The position numbers and the translations under genes were made by a program. Shown in pieces: positions 37,275-45,728 of a stretch of 64,000 nucleotides of DNA (positions are counted from its first letter, which is position 1; each line of letters begins with the position of its first letter). Below the pieces are notes generated by a model. It was not told the origin of the DNA. It saw nothing but the letters and a program-made list of their open reading frames with translations, and searched no databases. Source of the stretch: Erythrobacter sp. SG61-1L (GTDB lineage: Bacteria; Pseudomonadota; Alphaproteobacteria; Sphingomonadales; Sphingomonadaceae); assembly GCF_001305965.1 (NCBI RefSeq), contig NZ_JXQC01000003.1, positions 3,000,861 to 3,064,860 on the forward strand. Reading direction: 5' to 3'.

Positions 37275-37400
37275 TTCCCTACAGAAAGCAGATTCTAGGG
37301 AATTTCGCAGGAAATCGGTCGTTTCGGTCGAGCACCGAACAAAGTCTGGGCGTGGCATCAGAGGTTTATCGAAGAAATTCCCTGTCCTGCATGTAGGGAA
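37275..37400. repeat. nested inverted repeat, 126 bp, at the island edge
   Basis: Outer arms TTCCCTACA (37275-37283) and TGTAGGGAA (37392-37400), and inner arms AGGGAATTTC (37297-37306) and GAAATTCCCT (37374-37383), are both perfect inverted repeats on one axis. The outline is that of a small MITE or a paired recombination/binding site. The rest of the gene-free stretch 37185-37586 holds nothing else I can support. Confidence 0.6.
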
Positions 37401-37586
37401 AGATATTCGCCCATGTAGGCAACGGCCACCCCTTGTGCAGCGACGCTGTCGGCATCCACAGGCAAGGCGCTCAGCGCCCGCTTGATGCTGGGGGGGGGAG
37501 GGGTCTTGTCGGAGTGAACGATTTGTGGTGCTTCTTGTTCAGCGCCAAACCTCGTTCAACACTCAACACTGGAAGGATTCCAGATC

Positions 37587-37979
37587 ATGATAAACTACGT
37601 AGGGGCGTTACGCAGATCCGGTGTAGGCCGGCCTGAGATAGGGGATCGTGAGCAGATCCTCGGTCACTTTGCAGTTGAACTCGCCAAGAAACGGACAGTT
37701 CGGGAAATCGCTAAGGACGGCTTGAAAATCTACGGCTACGTATCTGGATCGGATGGCAAGCCAGTATTGTCGGTTATTCGAGCGTTGCGTGGAGCGACGC
37801 TCGAACGGCGCTATCGGGAGCTGCGCAAGGAATTGGATGATGCGCTGCGATGGGCGATCACGGCACCGCTCCTCGCGAACGCCAGCTACATTGGCGTAAG
37901 CACACCAAAGGCTCCGCTGTCATTTGGCGCCAAACCCGATCTGAAGCGTGGGCGTCCACGAAAGAATCGTACACGCTGA
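37587..37979 (+). CDS. hypothetical protein with C-terminal AT-hook motif
   Basis: The protein has 130 residues and is not a family I recognise. It is basic. The first half looks helical (DREQILGHFAVELAKKRTVREIA), followed by a long helix with ERRYRELRKELDDALRWA. The last residues read KRGRPRKNRTR, a good AT hook. The gene starts the accessory island and is 72 bases before the methyltransferase gene on the same strand. A DNA-binding accessory role is an inference from the AT hook and neighbours. Confidence 0.5.
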   Translation: MINYVGALRRSGVGRPEIGDREQILGHFAVELAKKRTVREIAKDGLKIYGYVSGSDGKPVLSVIRALRGATLERRYRELRKELDDALRWAITAPLLANASYIGVSTPKAPLSFGAKPDLKRGRPRKNRTR

Positions 37980-38051
37980 GCATTTTCCTCTTTTTCCGCC
38001 GATTTTTCGCAGTTCAATGAACCCCCCTCCATTTCGAATCAGGAGGGTAAA

Positions 38052-39431
38052 ATGCAAAAATCGAAGTGTAATGATGACAGTGGTTCGGACCCGATCGGGC
38101 ACAACCGGACCACGATGGTTCGGGCTGCCGTAGCACAGTTCAAATTGCTCGACGGCGAGCCGAGAAAACACAGTAAGCATGATGTCGATCTAGCAACGGG
38201 CGTCCTGCCTCAATTGCCGCAGGGCGTTCCGCTACCGGTCGTCGTGAACGATCAAAACGAGGTGCTAGTCGGCGGCTTGTTCGTGCTTGCAGCCCGCAAA
38301 CTCGGTCTCGAAACCCTGCTCGTAGTTCGCCATGACGGGTTGAGCGAGATCGAGCAGAAGCACTATGCGATCGCGGTCAACCAGTTGCTCAGCAAAGGCG
38401 AATGGGACCCTCTCGCGCTCGATGTCTGGGTTCGCGAATTTGAAGGCCAGTTAGAAGATTTCAGCCACGCGACGATCGGGTTCGAAGCCGGCGAACTCGA
38501 TCGCGCTTTGGGCTTTGGCAAGCTGAGCGGCGGGTCAGGCGATCCGAACAGCCTTCCGCCGCTTGCTGAGGTGGCGGTAACGAAACTTGGGCAGAAATGG
38601 CTCGCCGGCTGCCACCATATTTTATGTGGTAGCGCGACGGAGACCGTCGCCGTTGCACGGCTAATGGACGAACAGGCAGCCGCCATGGCGATCACTGACC
38701 CACCTTATGGCTGTAAGGTCGACGGGTTTGTTTCGAAGAAGGGCCTTCATCGCGACTTCGTTGAAGGCGCAGGCGACATGGGCCCGGTCGCGCTCGAGCG
38801 GTTTTTCCGCGAGTTCGCGGGGCATCTAGCTGTGGCCTCACGGCCCGGCGCACTGGTATATATCTTCATTGACTGGCGCAGCCTCGATCTTCTGCTGCGG
38901 GCCTGCGAGGGTGTATTCGGCCCGCTTGTCCAGATGTGCTGCTGGATCAAGGACCGCGCGGGAATGGGAAGTTTCTACCGCTCGCAGCACGAACTGGTGC
39001 TGGTCTTCAAGGTTCCTGGCGCCAAACACGTCAACAATGTGAAGCTTGGCGTCAACGGCCGGAACCGGTCTAACGTCTGGCAATATCCATGCGCAGCCTC
39101 CAGCCGGTCGGGGCGGGAGGGGGACCTCTTAAAGAAGCATCCCACACCTAAGGGCGTGGAAATGATCGCCGATGCGATCCTCGACTGCACCAAGCGCGGT
39201 GACCGGGTAATCGATTGCTTCCTCGGCTCCGGGACCACTCTGATCGCGGCCGAACGTACCGGGCGCATTTGCCACGGCATGGAACTCGATCCGCTCTACG
39301 TCGATGTTGCGATCCGGCGCTGGCAGGCTTGGACTGGCCAGTTCGCGATCGATGCCGAGACGGGCCGGACCTTCGATGAACTGGCGGCTGAGGCCGCCCG
39401 AGCAGAGGAGGGCGACCATGAGCAAGAATGA
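38052..39431 (+). CDS. ParB-domain site-specific DNA methyltransferase
   Basis: The protein has 459 residues. Residues about 20-110 resemble the ParB/Srx nuclease-like domain fused to many phage and plasmid methylases (LPVVVNDQNEVLVGGLFVLAARKLG). The methylase part has catalytic TDPPYG near 215 and the SAM-binding FLGSGTT near 389, the beta-group order. It modifies adenine-N6 or cytosine-N4; which one is not visible. The ATG is preceded by AGGAGG. The stop overlaps the DUF5681 gene by 14 bases. No cognate restriction gene lies next to it, so it may be an orphan. Confidence 0.88.
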   Translation: MQKSKCNDDSGSDPIGHNRTTMVRAAVAQFKLLDGEPRKHSKHDVDLATGVLPQLPQGVPLPVVVNDQNEVLVGGLFVLAARKLGLETLLVVRHDGLSEIEQKHYAIAVNQLLSKGEWDPLALDVWVREFEGQLEDFSHATIGFEAGELDRALGFGKLSGGSGDPNSLPPLAEVAVTKLGQKWLAGCHHILCGSATETVAVARLMDEQAAAMAITDPPYGCKVDGFVSKKGLHRDFVEGAGDMGPVALERFFREFAGHLAVASRPGALVYIFIDWRSLDLLLRACEGVFGPLVQMCCWIKDRAGMGSFYRSQHELVLVFKVPGAKHVNNVKLGVNGRNRSNVWQYPCAASSRSGREGDLLKKHPTPKGVEMIADAILDCTKRGDRVIDCFLGSGTTLIAAERTGRICHGMELDPLYVDVAIRRWQAWTGQFAIDAETGRTFDELAAEAARAEEGDHEQE

Positions 39432-40029
39432 TGGTTCCGGGGGTAAGGACTACGAGATCGGCTATAAGAAGCCGCCCAAACACAGCCGGTGGGTTCCGGG
39501 TCAGTCGGGTTTCAAGGGACATAAGAAGAGGCCGCCAGAAACCCAGGCGCAGATCGTCGCACGGGTGCGCGATGAGCTGGTTACCGTGAACGGCAAGACC
39601 ATGACCAAGTTCGAACTGGCGGTCGCTAGCGTGCTCAATCAGACGATCCGGTCGGGCAAACCGCGCGACCTGAAGCTGTTGTTCGAGTTGCTCGATAAAC
39701 ACGGCGGGATCCCGCAGGGCGATTTGGCCGCACAAAAGGCGGCCGACTCTGACTACGTTATGCAGAAGATCGGACAGATCGTGGAGCGTACCTTAAACAT
39801 TGATCCGAAAGACGTTGCGCTCATCGACGATCTTAATGCCGAAGAGGTTAGCTTGGTCATGAGTTGCAATAGTTGTGGTCCAGAATTGCGGCGTCGTTGG
39901 GCCGATCCGGAATACACCGAGGTCAGGAAGCGGCATGGTGCAACCGGCCTCCATCGCCAGATCTTGAACGGGGAAACGAAGCGCAAACTCCGGTCTTATA
40001 GACCCGGGAAGCTGCGAAGCGAAAAATAA
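39418..40029 (+). CDS. DUF5681-domain protein
   Basis: The protein has 203 residues from the ATG at 39418. The DUF5681 signature is at the N-terminus (GYKKPPKHSRWVPGQSGFKGHKKRP), followed by a helical region (TKFELAVASVLNQTIRSGKPRDLKLLFELLDKHGG). DUF5681 genes are often found beside ParB-type methylases in mobile islands, as here. Function unknown. Confidence 0.8.
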   Translation: MSKNDGSGGKDYEIGYKKPPKHSRWVPGQSGFKGHKKRPPETQAQIVARVRDELVTVNGKTMTKFELAVASVLNQTIRSGKPRDLKLLFELLDKHGGIPQGDLAAQKAADSDYVMQKIGQIVERTLNIDPKDVALIDDLNAEEVSLVMSCNSCGPELRRRWADPEYTEVRKRHGATGLHRQILNGETKRKLRSYRPGKLRSEK

Positions 40030-40066
40030 TGCCGAACCGCCCGGCGGCGCATTCGGCGTCAGGACG

Positions 40067-40094
40067 GGGAGCCGCCAGCGACCGGGCGGCTCCC
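40067..40094 (+). terminator. hairpin terminator behind the methylase / DUF5681 operon
   Basis: A perfect 10-bp stem (40067-40076 with 40085-40094, 8-base loop) is followed by ATCGCTCGTTTTGAGTTTTG, giving two T-tracts. It stands 38 bases after the DUF5681 stop. Confidence 0.5.
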
Positions 40095-40159
40095 ATCGCT
40101 CGTTTTGAGTTTTGCCGGTGCCATTCATGTCTTGGGACCCGTAAGAACTCTAATTCGGG
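40077..40159. repeat. 83-bp direct repeat, left copy
   Basis: It matches 45248-45330 at 81 of 83 positions, in the same orientation. Read on the minus strand, its last part encodes the final residues (TRIRVLTGPKT) of the HTH protein at 45296-45658, so this copy is a 3' remnant of that gene. The space from 40160 to the histidine kinase stop has no gene. Confidence 0.85.
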
Positions 40160-40339
40160 TATTCTGCATCCGAAAAGCTTGAGATCATCGGGATCGTCGA
40201 GCAGTCGCACCTGCCAGCCAAGGGTAGTGGGTTAGATTGCCAGTACCATTATCGGCTTTGAGCCTCAGTACACCTTGGAAAAGTTTACCTGACAATCCCC
40301 CTGTGGGGCTCGCCCAGGCGAAGATCGGGCTGGCCGGGA

Positions 40340-41659
40340 TCATTGCCGGGGCAGGTCCACACTCGCCTTGAGGCCGCCAAGGCCGCTTTGCCCCAGGGTG
40401 AGGCTCCCTCCCATAACTGCCAGCGCCCTCGTGGCGGAGGCGAGGCCTAGGCCAGCGCCTCCCCTCTGTTGTCCCCGGCTGGTGTCGAGCCTTCTGAATG
40501 GCAGGACTGCCTCTCCTCGTTTGTCGGCCGGAATCCCCGGACCATCGTCCTCCACATCGATGGTGAAACGATCCGGGGCGCTTTCCTGCAGCGTGACCTC
40601 GATCCTGGCCGCGTGGCGGCAGGCATTGTCGACCAAGTTCGACAGGGCGCGCTTGAATGCAAGCGGGCGGACCCTTGCCTGCAAGGTATCCGCACCGAGA
40701 TAGTGGACGTCCGCGCCCAGGTCCGCCGCCGTATCCGCCACCGTCATCGCGATGGCGGCCACATCGACCAGCCGGGGCTCCTCATCCTTTCCATTCCGGA
40801 AATAGGAGAGGGTCGCTTCGATGAAATGTTCCATTTCGTCTAGATCGGCGGCCATCGCCACACTCGTTTCCGTATCTTCGATCAGCGATGCGCGCAGGAT
40901 TAGCCGCTGTATCGGTGTGCGCAGATCGTGCGATACAGCGACCAGCGCTTGAGTCTGGTCATCCATCGTCTTGAGGAGGCGGGCCTGCATCTCCGAGAAG
41001 GCGGTGGCAACGCGCTGGATCTCCGGCGGTCCTTCGATGCGGAAGCGGCCGATGCGTCCTTGCTCGGTCGCATCGGCCGCTTCCGCAAGGGCGCGCAGCG
41101 GCTGGACCAGTGCACGGACCATCAAGGCCGCAATGCCAAGTACCACGACGATCAGCAGGATATGCATCATCACCACCGTCCCCGGACGAGGAGGGGAGGC
41201 GAGGTAGGGGCTGAAGCGAAAGGTGGCGAACGATCCGTCGGACAGTCGCAGGGCGCCGAGAAGATCGCGTTGTCCGGGCGCAACCGAGGGCATCAGCGTC
41301 ATGCGCAGTTCTCGCTGGCCGAGGCCGGCTTCGGCTCGGACGATATCCTCGTGCAGCCGTTCGAGTTGGGGCAGGGATGGAGTGAAGTCGGTGATGACGG
41401 TCCGTGGCACCCAGTTAAGCGTCATACCGCCGATCGCCAGTTCATGCATCGCATGGCTGCGTTCAGGCCGGGGGGTGGACAGGACTGTCTGCTCCGCTTT
41501 TGCGAGACGGGCCGCGATCATGCGGATTTGCGGCGCGGAGATCAGTTCCGGCTCCTGCCAGCGATGCAGGACGATATTGCCCAGCAGTTCCAGCAGGACG
41601 GCCACTACCAGAACGAGGAGGATCCGTCCTACCATGCCAACGGAGCGGAAACGTTTCAT
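40340..41659 (-). CDS. sensor histidine kinase of the iron-type module
   Basis: The protein has 439 residues. Two membrane segments (about 11-30 and 165-185) enclose a periplasmic sensor of about 130 residues. A HAMP region is followed by the H-box VSHDLRTPIQRL, NLVDNACRHA, EDDGPGIP and GGAGLGLA. It follows the response regulator gene by 2 bases. It sits inside the 83-bp repeats with a divergent TonB receptor, like PfeS next to PfeA. Confidence 0.9.
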   Translation of the reverse strand: MKRFRSVGMVGRILLVLVVAVLLELLGNIVLHRWQEPELISAPQIRMIAARLAKAEQTVLSTPRPERSHAMHELAIGGMTLNWVPRTVITDFTPSLPQLERLHEDIVRAEAGLGQRELRMTLMPSVAPGQRDLLGALRLSDGSFATFRFSPYLASPPRPGTVVMMHILLIVVVLGIAALMVRALVQPLRALAEAADATEQGRIGRFRIEGPPEIQRVATAFSEMQARLLKTMDDQTQALVAVSHDLRTPIQRLILRASLIEDTETSVAMAADLDEMEHFIEATLSYFRNGKDEEPRLVDVAAIAMTVADTAADLGADVHYLGADTLQARVRPLAFKRALSNLVDNACRHAARIEVTLQESAPDRFTIDVEDDGPGIPADKRGEAVLPFRRLDTSRGQQRGGAGLGLASATRALAVMGGSLTLGQSGLGGLKASVDLPRQ

Positions 41660-41661
41660 GC

Positions 41662-42462
41662 TCAGTCAGTTTGGATCGGGACAGCCAGCATGTAACCGAC
41701 GCCGCGAATGGTGCGGATGATCGGCCGCGATTTCCTGCTGTCGCCCAGCTTCCGGCGCAAACGGCTGATCAGTACGTCGACACTGCGGTCGGTGGGGGCG
41801 CCGATCCGGCTGCGCGTCATTTCGATCAACCGCTCGCGGCTGATCATGCGCTGCGGATAGCGCAGCAGCGTGACCAGCAGGTCATGTTCCGCGGCGGTCA
41901 ATTCTACCTCCGCCCCGGACGGCGCGATCAGTTCTAGGCGGCGGGAATGATAGCGCCAGCCCGCGAAGTCGAACTGCTCAGGCGCAGGGATGTCGAGCGG
42001 CACGTGCGGGTCGCTGACGCGACGCAGGACCGCGCGGACGCGCGCCAGGACTTCCGAGCGGCCGAACGGCTTGGCGATATAATCGTCTGCGCCCAGATCC
42101 AGGCCGGCAACCTTGTCGCCCTCATCCCGTCGAGCACTGATCATGATGATCGGCACTCGGCTGCGAGTGCGGATCATGCCGCAGATTTCCAGACCGCTTT
42201 CACCGGGGAGCATGATGTCGAGCAGCACGAGATCGACCTGCCTTTCGCCCATCGCGGCATCCAGTTCCCGAGCGCTGGCCGCGCCGGTCACGCTGTATCC
42301 GCATTCGCGTAGGATGCGGGCCAGCAATGTTCGGACCCCCGCATCATCGTCCACCACTACGATGTGAGGAGGGAACGCCGAGGGCCAGGTGTCGGTGATC
42401 GGCTGGTTGCGCGAAGGCAATTGTAACAAAGTGTTGCTCCCGCCCATTAAGTTCACGTTCAC
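41662..42462 (-). CDS. OmpR-family response regulator of the iron-type module
   Basis: The protein has 266 residues. Receiver: VVDDD, LVLLDIMLPGESG (phospho-Asp) and IAKPFGRSE. The winged helix ends SVDVLISRLRRKLG and IRTIRGVGYMLAV. The first ATG gives an unusually long leader of about 32 residues; an ATG at 42447 or a later start is possible. It is divergent from the receptor gene with 74 bases between the annotated starts, so it probably binds there. Confidence 0.9.
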   Translation of the reverse strand: MNVNLMGGSNTLLQLPSRNQPITDTWPSAFPPHIVVVDDDAGVRTLLARILRECGYSVTGAASARELDAAMGERQVDLVLLDIMLPGESGLEICGMIRTRSRVPIIMISARRDEGDKVAGLDLGADDYIAKPFGRSEVLARVRAVLRRVSDPHVPLDIPAPEQFDFAGWRYHSRRLELIAPSGAEVELTAAEHDLLVTLLRYPQRMISRERLIEMTRSRIGAPTDRSVDVLISRLRRKLGDSRKSRPIIRTIRGVGYMLAVPIQTD

Positions 42463-42504
42463 GATTGACCGGCCCTGCGCTCGGTATCAGGGCGCAATCC
42501 GATT

Positions 42505-42525
42505 TTGCTAATTATTCTCAATATC
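42505..42525 (+). promoter_or_regulatory. Fur-box-like site before the TonB receptor
   Basis: The 21 bases centre on TGCTAATTATTCTCAAT, matching 14 of 17 positions of the common TGCAAATGATTCTCATT iron-box form. It is followed at once by GGGAG and, 6 bases on, the receptor ATG. Suggests iron repression; not proven. Confidence 0.45.
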
Positions 42526-42536
42526 GGGAGCTTTCA

Positions 42537-44909
42537 ATGAGCATGTTCAGTAAACCGCTTGCCGCGCGTCTAGCTTGCGGTGCGGGTTCCTTGGAACTGG
42601 CCCTTTGCCTTGCATCGCCTTCAATCGCCGCCGAGGCCATGCCGGAGACGCCGGTGGGTTCGGACATCGTCGTCACCGCGGCCGGTTTCGAACAGAAGAT
42701 CACAGATGCGCCCGCCAGCATCACTGTTGTTACCGCGGAAGAACTGCGCCAGCGCCCCTACATGACGCTGATCGATGCGGTGCGCGACATCGAAGGTGTC
42801 GATGTAGGCGAGACATCCGACAAGACCGGCCAGCGCACGATCAGCATTCGCGGTATGGGTTCGGACTATACGTTGATCCTGATCGACGGCCGCCGCCAGA
42901 ACAACCACGGCGACATCTATCCCAATAGCTTCGGCGGCAACCAGTTTAACCACATTCCGCCGCTCGATGCGATCGAGCGGATCGAGGTCATCCGTGGCCC
43001 CGCTTCCACCCTCTACGGCGCGGATGCGCTAGGCGGGGTGATCAACATCATCACCAAGAAGACGTTGGACCGCTGGACCGGTTCCGCCACTTTCGGGCGG
43101 AGCATCCAGGAAGACACCGCATTCGGCGATGAAATGACGTTCGATGCCAATGTAAGCGGCCCGCTCGTCAAGGGGCTCATCGGCCTCAAGCTGCGCGGTT
43201 CGTTCTACAAGCGCTATCCATCCGATCCAGATTTCGAGCCGTCGATCGATCCGGCAGGCGTATCGCATGTGCGCGGCCTGGGCTTCGGCGGGGGTGGGAA
43301 GACGGTCGAGAACACTAACCGCAGCTATGGCGGCTCGATCACCTTAACTCCGTCGCCCGACCACAGCTTCGAATTTGACATCGATTATTCGAAGCAGGTT
43401 TACGACAACACGCCCATCGTCGATCCTGATACGGGTGCTATCAGTTATCCGCTGGGAACGCTGGACGGGATCGCAAGCATCTGGCGCGCCAGCGGCGGCG
43501 TCGTGCAGCCGCGCGTCGGCTACACCGAGAAACAGGTGTTCGACCGCCTGAACTGGGCGGTTACTCATCATGGCGACTGGGGCTTCGGCAGCAGCTTCGT
43601 CTCGCTGGCCTACATCAAAACGAACAATAAGGGCCGCACCATGCCCTTCTCGGTCGCGGAACGCTTGCTGTTGCAGGAAATGTATAGTGGCACCGGCGAC
43701 TATGCGGGTATGACCACGGCTGAACGGCGCGCCATTGCAGAGGAAACCTTCCTTCCCCGTCCGCTTCGGACGCTGGAGAGCGCGCAATATACCCTGGACG
43801 CCCGGCTGGACATTCCGGTCGAGAATCTCGCTGGCGACCACCACTTCGTGATCGGGGGCCAATATATTGATGGCACGCTGGATGACGGGGTGTTCGGGCT
43901 CGAAGCCTCGGTCGGCGGTATCGAGGCGGTGCAGGATCACCGGATATGGTCGGTCTTCGCGGAAGATAACTGGAGCCTTGCCGAAGGCCTGACGATCACG
44001 GGCGGTATCCGTTACGATCACCACAACATGTTCGGCGGCCATTTCAGTCCGCGTCTCTATGCCAATTACGAGGTGACCCCCACACTGACGGTCAAGGGTG
44101 GTGTCAGCACTGGCTACAAGACGCCTAAAACGACCGACCTCTATGATGGCATTCGCGGATTTGGCGGGCAGGGCACCAGTCCGTTCATCGGCAACCCCGA
44201 TCTGAAGCCCGAGACCAGCGTGAACGGGGAAGTCGCGGTCTATTGGAATCCCACGTCAGCCAGCGGTTTCAACGTCACTTTGTTCTACAACAAGTTCAAG
44301 GATAAGATCGACACGACCTTGGTCCAGCCTTGCGCGTTGACCAACTTCGGGCGTCCTTGTGCCAATCTGGGCGATTATTGGTCGGTTCTGGGGCTGGGCA
44401 GCAGCATCAGCATCCCGTTCAATATCGACGAGGCGCGCATCAAGGGTGCCGAAGTCATGGGCCGCTATGAGTTCTTCGACGGTCTTTCGCTCCGTACGAA
44501 CTATACCTATACCGACAGCAAGCAGTTGACCGGCCCTTCTGCCGGGCAGCCGCTGACTCAGTCGGCCAAGCATATGGCCAATGCGACGCTGGACTGGCGG
44601 GTGACCGACGCGCTGTCGGCGCAATTGTCGGTCGAACATCGGTCGCGCCGTTATCGCGGTGTCGATGGGAGTGGGAACCATCTCTATTACAAGAGCTACA
44701 AGGTCCTGAACTTGGGCGGGCAATACCGCATCAGCGATTTCCTCACGATCAGTGGCCGCGTGAACAACCTGCTCAATCAGGACTTCCGCGCCTATGATGT
44801 CGATTTTGGCGATCCGGTCAACGGGGCCTACACGCCGACCTATATCGACCATTACAACAACAAGGATAAAGCTCGCAGCTATTGGGTCAGCGTCAACGCC
44901 CGCTTCTGA
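42537..44909 (+). CDS. TonB-dependent outer-membrane receptor (CirA/FepA-like)
   Basis: The protein has 790 residues from the ATG at 42537. A signal peptide ends near SIAAEA. A plug domain follows (DIVVTAAGFEQKITDAPASITVV, SIRGMGSDYTLILIDGRR, IEVIRGPASTLYGADALGGVINIIT), then a 22-strand barrel with the receptor C-terminal aromatic ending (SYWVSVNARF). No N-terminal signalling extension exists, so control is not by an ECF sigma pair but more likely by the divergent two-component system. A catecholate siderophore is the likely ligand by analogy only. Confidence 0.9.
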   Translation: MSMFSKPLAARLACGAGSLELALCLASPSIAAEAMPETPVGSDIVVTAAGFEQKITDAPASITVVTAEELRQRPYMTLIDAVRDIEGVDVGETSDKTGQRTISIRGMGSDYTLILIDGRRQNNHGDIYPNSFGGNQFNHIPPLDAIERIEVIRGPASTLYGADALGGVINIITKKTLDRWTGSATFGRSIQEDTAFGDEMTFDANVSGPLVKGLIGLKLRGSFYKRYPSDPDFEPSIDPAGVSHVRGLGFGGGGKTVENTNRSYGGSITLTPSPDHSFEFDIDYSKQVYDNTPIVDPDTGAISYPLGTLDGIASIWRASGGVVQPRVGYTEKQVFDRLNWAVTHHGDWGFGSSFVSLAYIKTNNKGRTMPFSVAERLLLQEMYSGTGDYAGMTTAERRAIAEETFLPRPLRTLESAQYTLDARLDIPVENLAGDHHFVIGGQYIDGTLDDGVFGLEASVGGIEAVQDHRIWSVFAEDNWSLAEGLTITGGIRYDHHNMFGGHFSPRLYANYEVTPTLTVKGGVSTGYKTPKTTDLYDGIRGFGGQGTSPFIGNPDLKPETSVNGEVAVYWNPTSASGFNVTLFYNKFKDKIDTTLVQPCALTNFGRPCANLGDYWSVLGLGSSISIPFNIDEARIKGAEVMGRYEFFDGLSLRTNYTYTDSKQLTGPSAGQPLTQSAKHMANATLDWRVTDALSAQLSVEHRSRRYRGVDGSGNHLYYKSYKVLNLGGQYRISDFLTISGRVNNLLNQDFRAYDVDFGDPVNGAYTPTYIDHYNNKDKARSYWVSVNARF

Positions 44910-44945
44910 CAGCGGCCGGATTGATCGACGAATTCATGCAATTTG

Positions 44946-44970
44946 CCGCCCGGTCGCCATGGCCGGGCGG
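44946..44970 (+). terminator. weak hairpin terminator behind the receptor gene
   Basis: CCGCCCGG (44946-44953) and CCGGGCGG (44963-44970) form an 8-bp stem 37 bases after the stop codon. The following run is only partly T-rich. Confidence 0.4.
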
Positions 44971-45027
44971 GTGTTGTCAGTCTAACCGCAACTCGTCTCA
45001 AATTCGAAAATTGTCCTGTTTAAACAG

Positions 45028-45247
45028 ATGGTTATGAAGATAATATCCTTCAGGCCTCATCGCCTCCCGCCAGAGATGATTTGCCAGGCGGTCTGGCTCT
45101 ATTTCCGGTTCACAATGAGCCCGCGCGACGTCGAAGACCTTCTCGCCGAGCGCGGAAGCGACTTCAGCCACGAGACCGTGAGGCTCTGGTGGAACCGCTT
45201 CGGCCCGCTGTTCGCTGCCGAGATCCGCAGGCAGCGCGTGAGCCGCG
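45028..45247 (+). pseudogene. truncated IS6-family transposase
   Basis: About 73 residues match the start of IS6-type transposases: ISFRPHRLPPEMICQAVWLYFRF, then SPRDVEDLLAERG and HETVRLWWNRFGP. Homology stops after RRQRVSR, exactly where the 83-bp repeat begins (45248). The DDE catalytic domain is absent, so the element is dead. It is evidence that insertion-sequence activity helped build this module. Confidence 0.75.
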
Positions 45248-45330
45248 AGCGACCGGGCGGCTCCCATCGCTCGTTTTGAGCTTTGCCGGTGCCATTCATG
45301 TCTTGGGGCCCGTAAGAACTCTAATTCGGG
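45248..45330. repeat. 83-bp direct repeat, right copy
   Basis: 81 of 83 bases match 40077-40159. This copy contains the 3' end and downstream flank of the intact HTH gene at 45296-45658, so it is probably the parental copy. Confidence 0.85.
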
Positions 45331-45658
45331 CAACCACATCATCGAGGTCCGCCTCGATCTCTTGCAGCCTGAACGAAATCTCAAGGTCGCGATGGCCGGT
45401 CAGCTGAAGCACGACTACCATGACCGAGGCTGACTTCGCAGCAAGCTGAAGAAGATGTAGTCCGCTCGGACTCACCCGGCCCTGCAGCCAGGCCCGCGCT
45501 GTCGTATCGCTCACTCCCGTCCAGCGCATAATGGTCTTGGTCGCACGCCGACTCGCGCCCAGCTCATCGCGCAGCGCTTGCCCGATTTCATTCGCCAGCA
45601 CGGATTCCGCCAATGCAAACGGCGAATCTGGAAGTTGACTTCTGTTTTTACGAACCAT
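45296..45658 (-). CDS. small HTH-type DNA-binding protein
   Basis: The protein has 120 residues from the ATG at 45658. A central helix-turn-helix reads TIMRWTGVSDTTARAWLQGRVSPSG, flanked by helices (LANEIGQALRDELGASRR; LLQLAAKSASVMVVVLQLTG). It is divergent from the serine recombinase with about 70 bases between, so it is a candidate regulator of the recombinase-ParB operon. The longer frame to 45811 overlaps the recombinase gene and is rejected. Confidence 0.7.
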   Translation of the reverse strand: MVRKNRSQLPDSPFALAESVLANEIGQALRDELGASRRATKTIMRWTGVSDTTARAWLQGRVSPSGLHLLQLAAKSASVMVVVLQLTGHRDLEISFRLQEIEADLDDVVARIRVLTGPKT

Positions 45659-45728
45659 GCTTCGGCCTTGAATGTTGTAAACTAAGGCTTCGGCAGCGTG
45701 CGCTGACACTCTCGTTTTTGGGGCCGCA

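Noticed and set aside
37185-37586. tRNA or att site at the island border
   Set aside because: No tRNA cloverleaf or tRNA 3' end could be found, and the other island end is outside the window.
40077-40159. 83-bp repeats as a transposition target-site duplication
   Set aside because: Far too long for an IS6 element, which makes 8-bp duplications; recombination or gene-end duplication is more likely.
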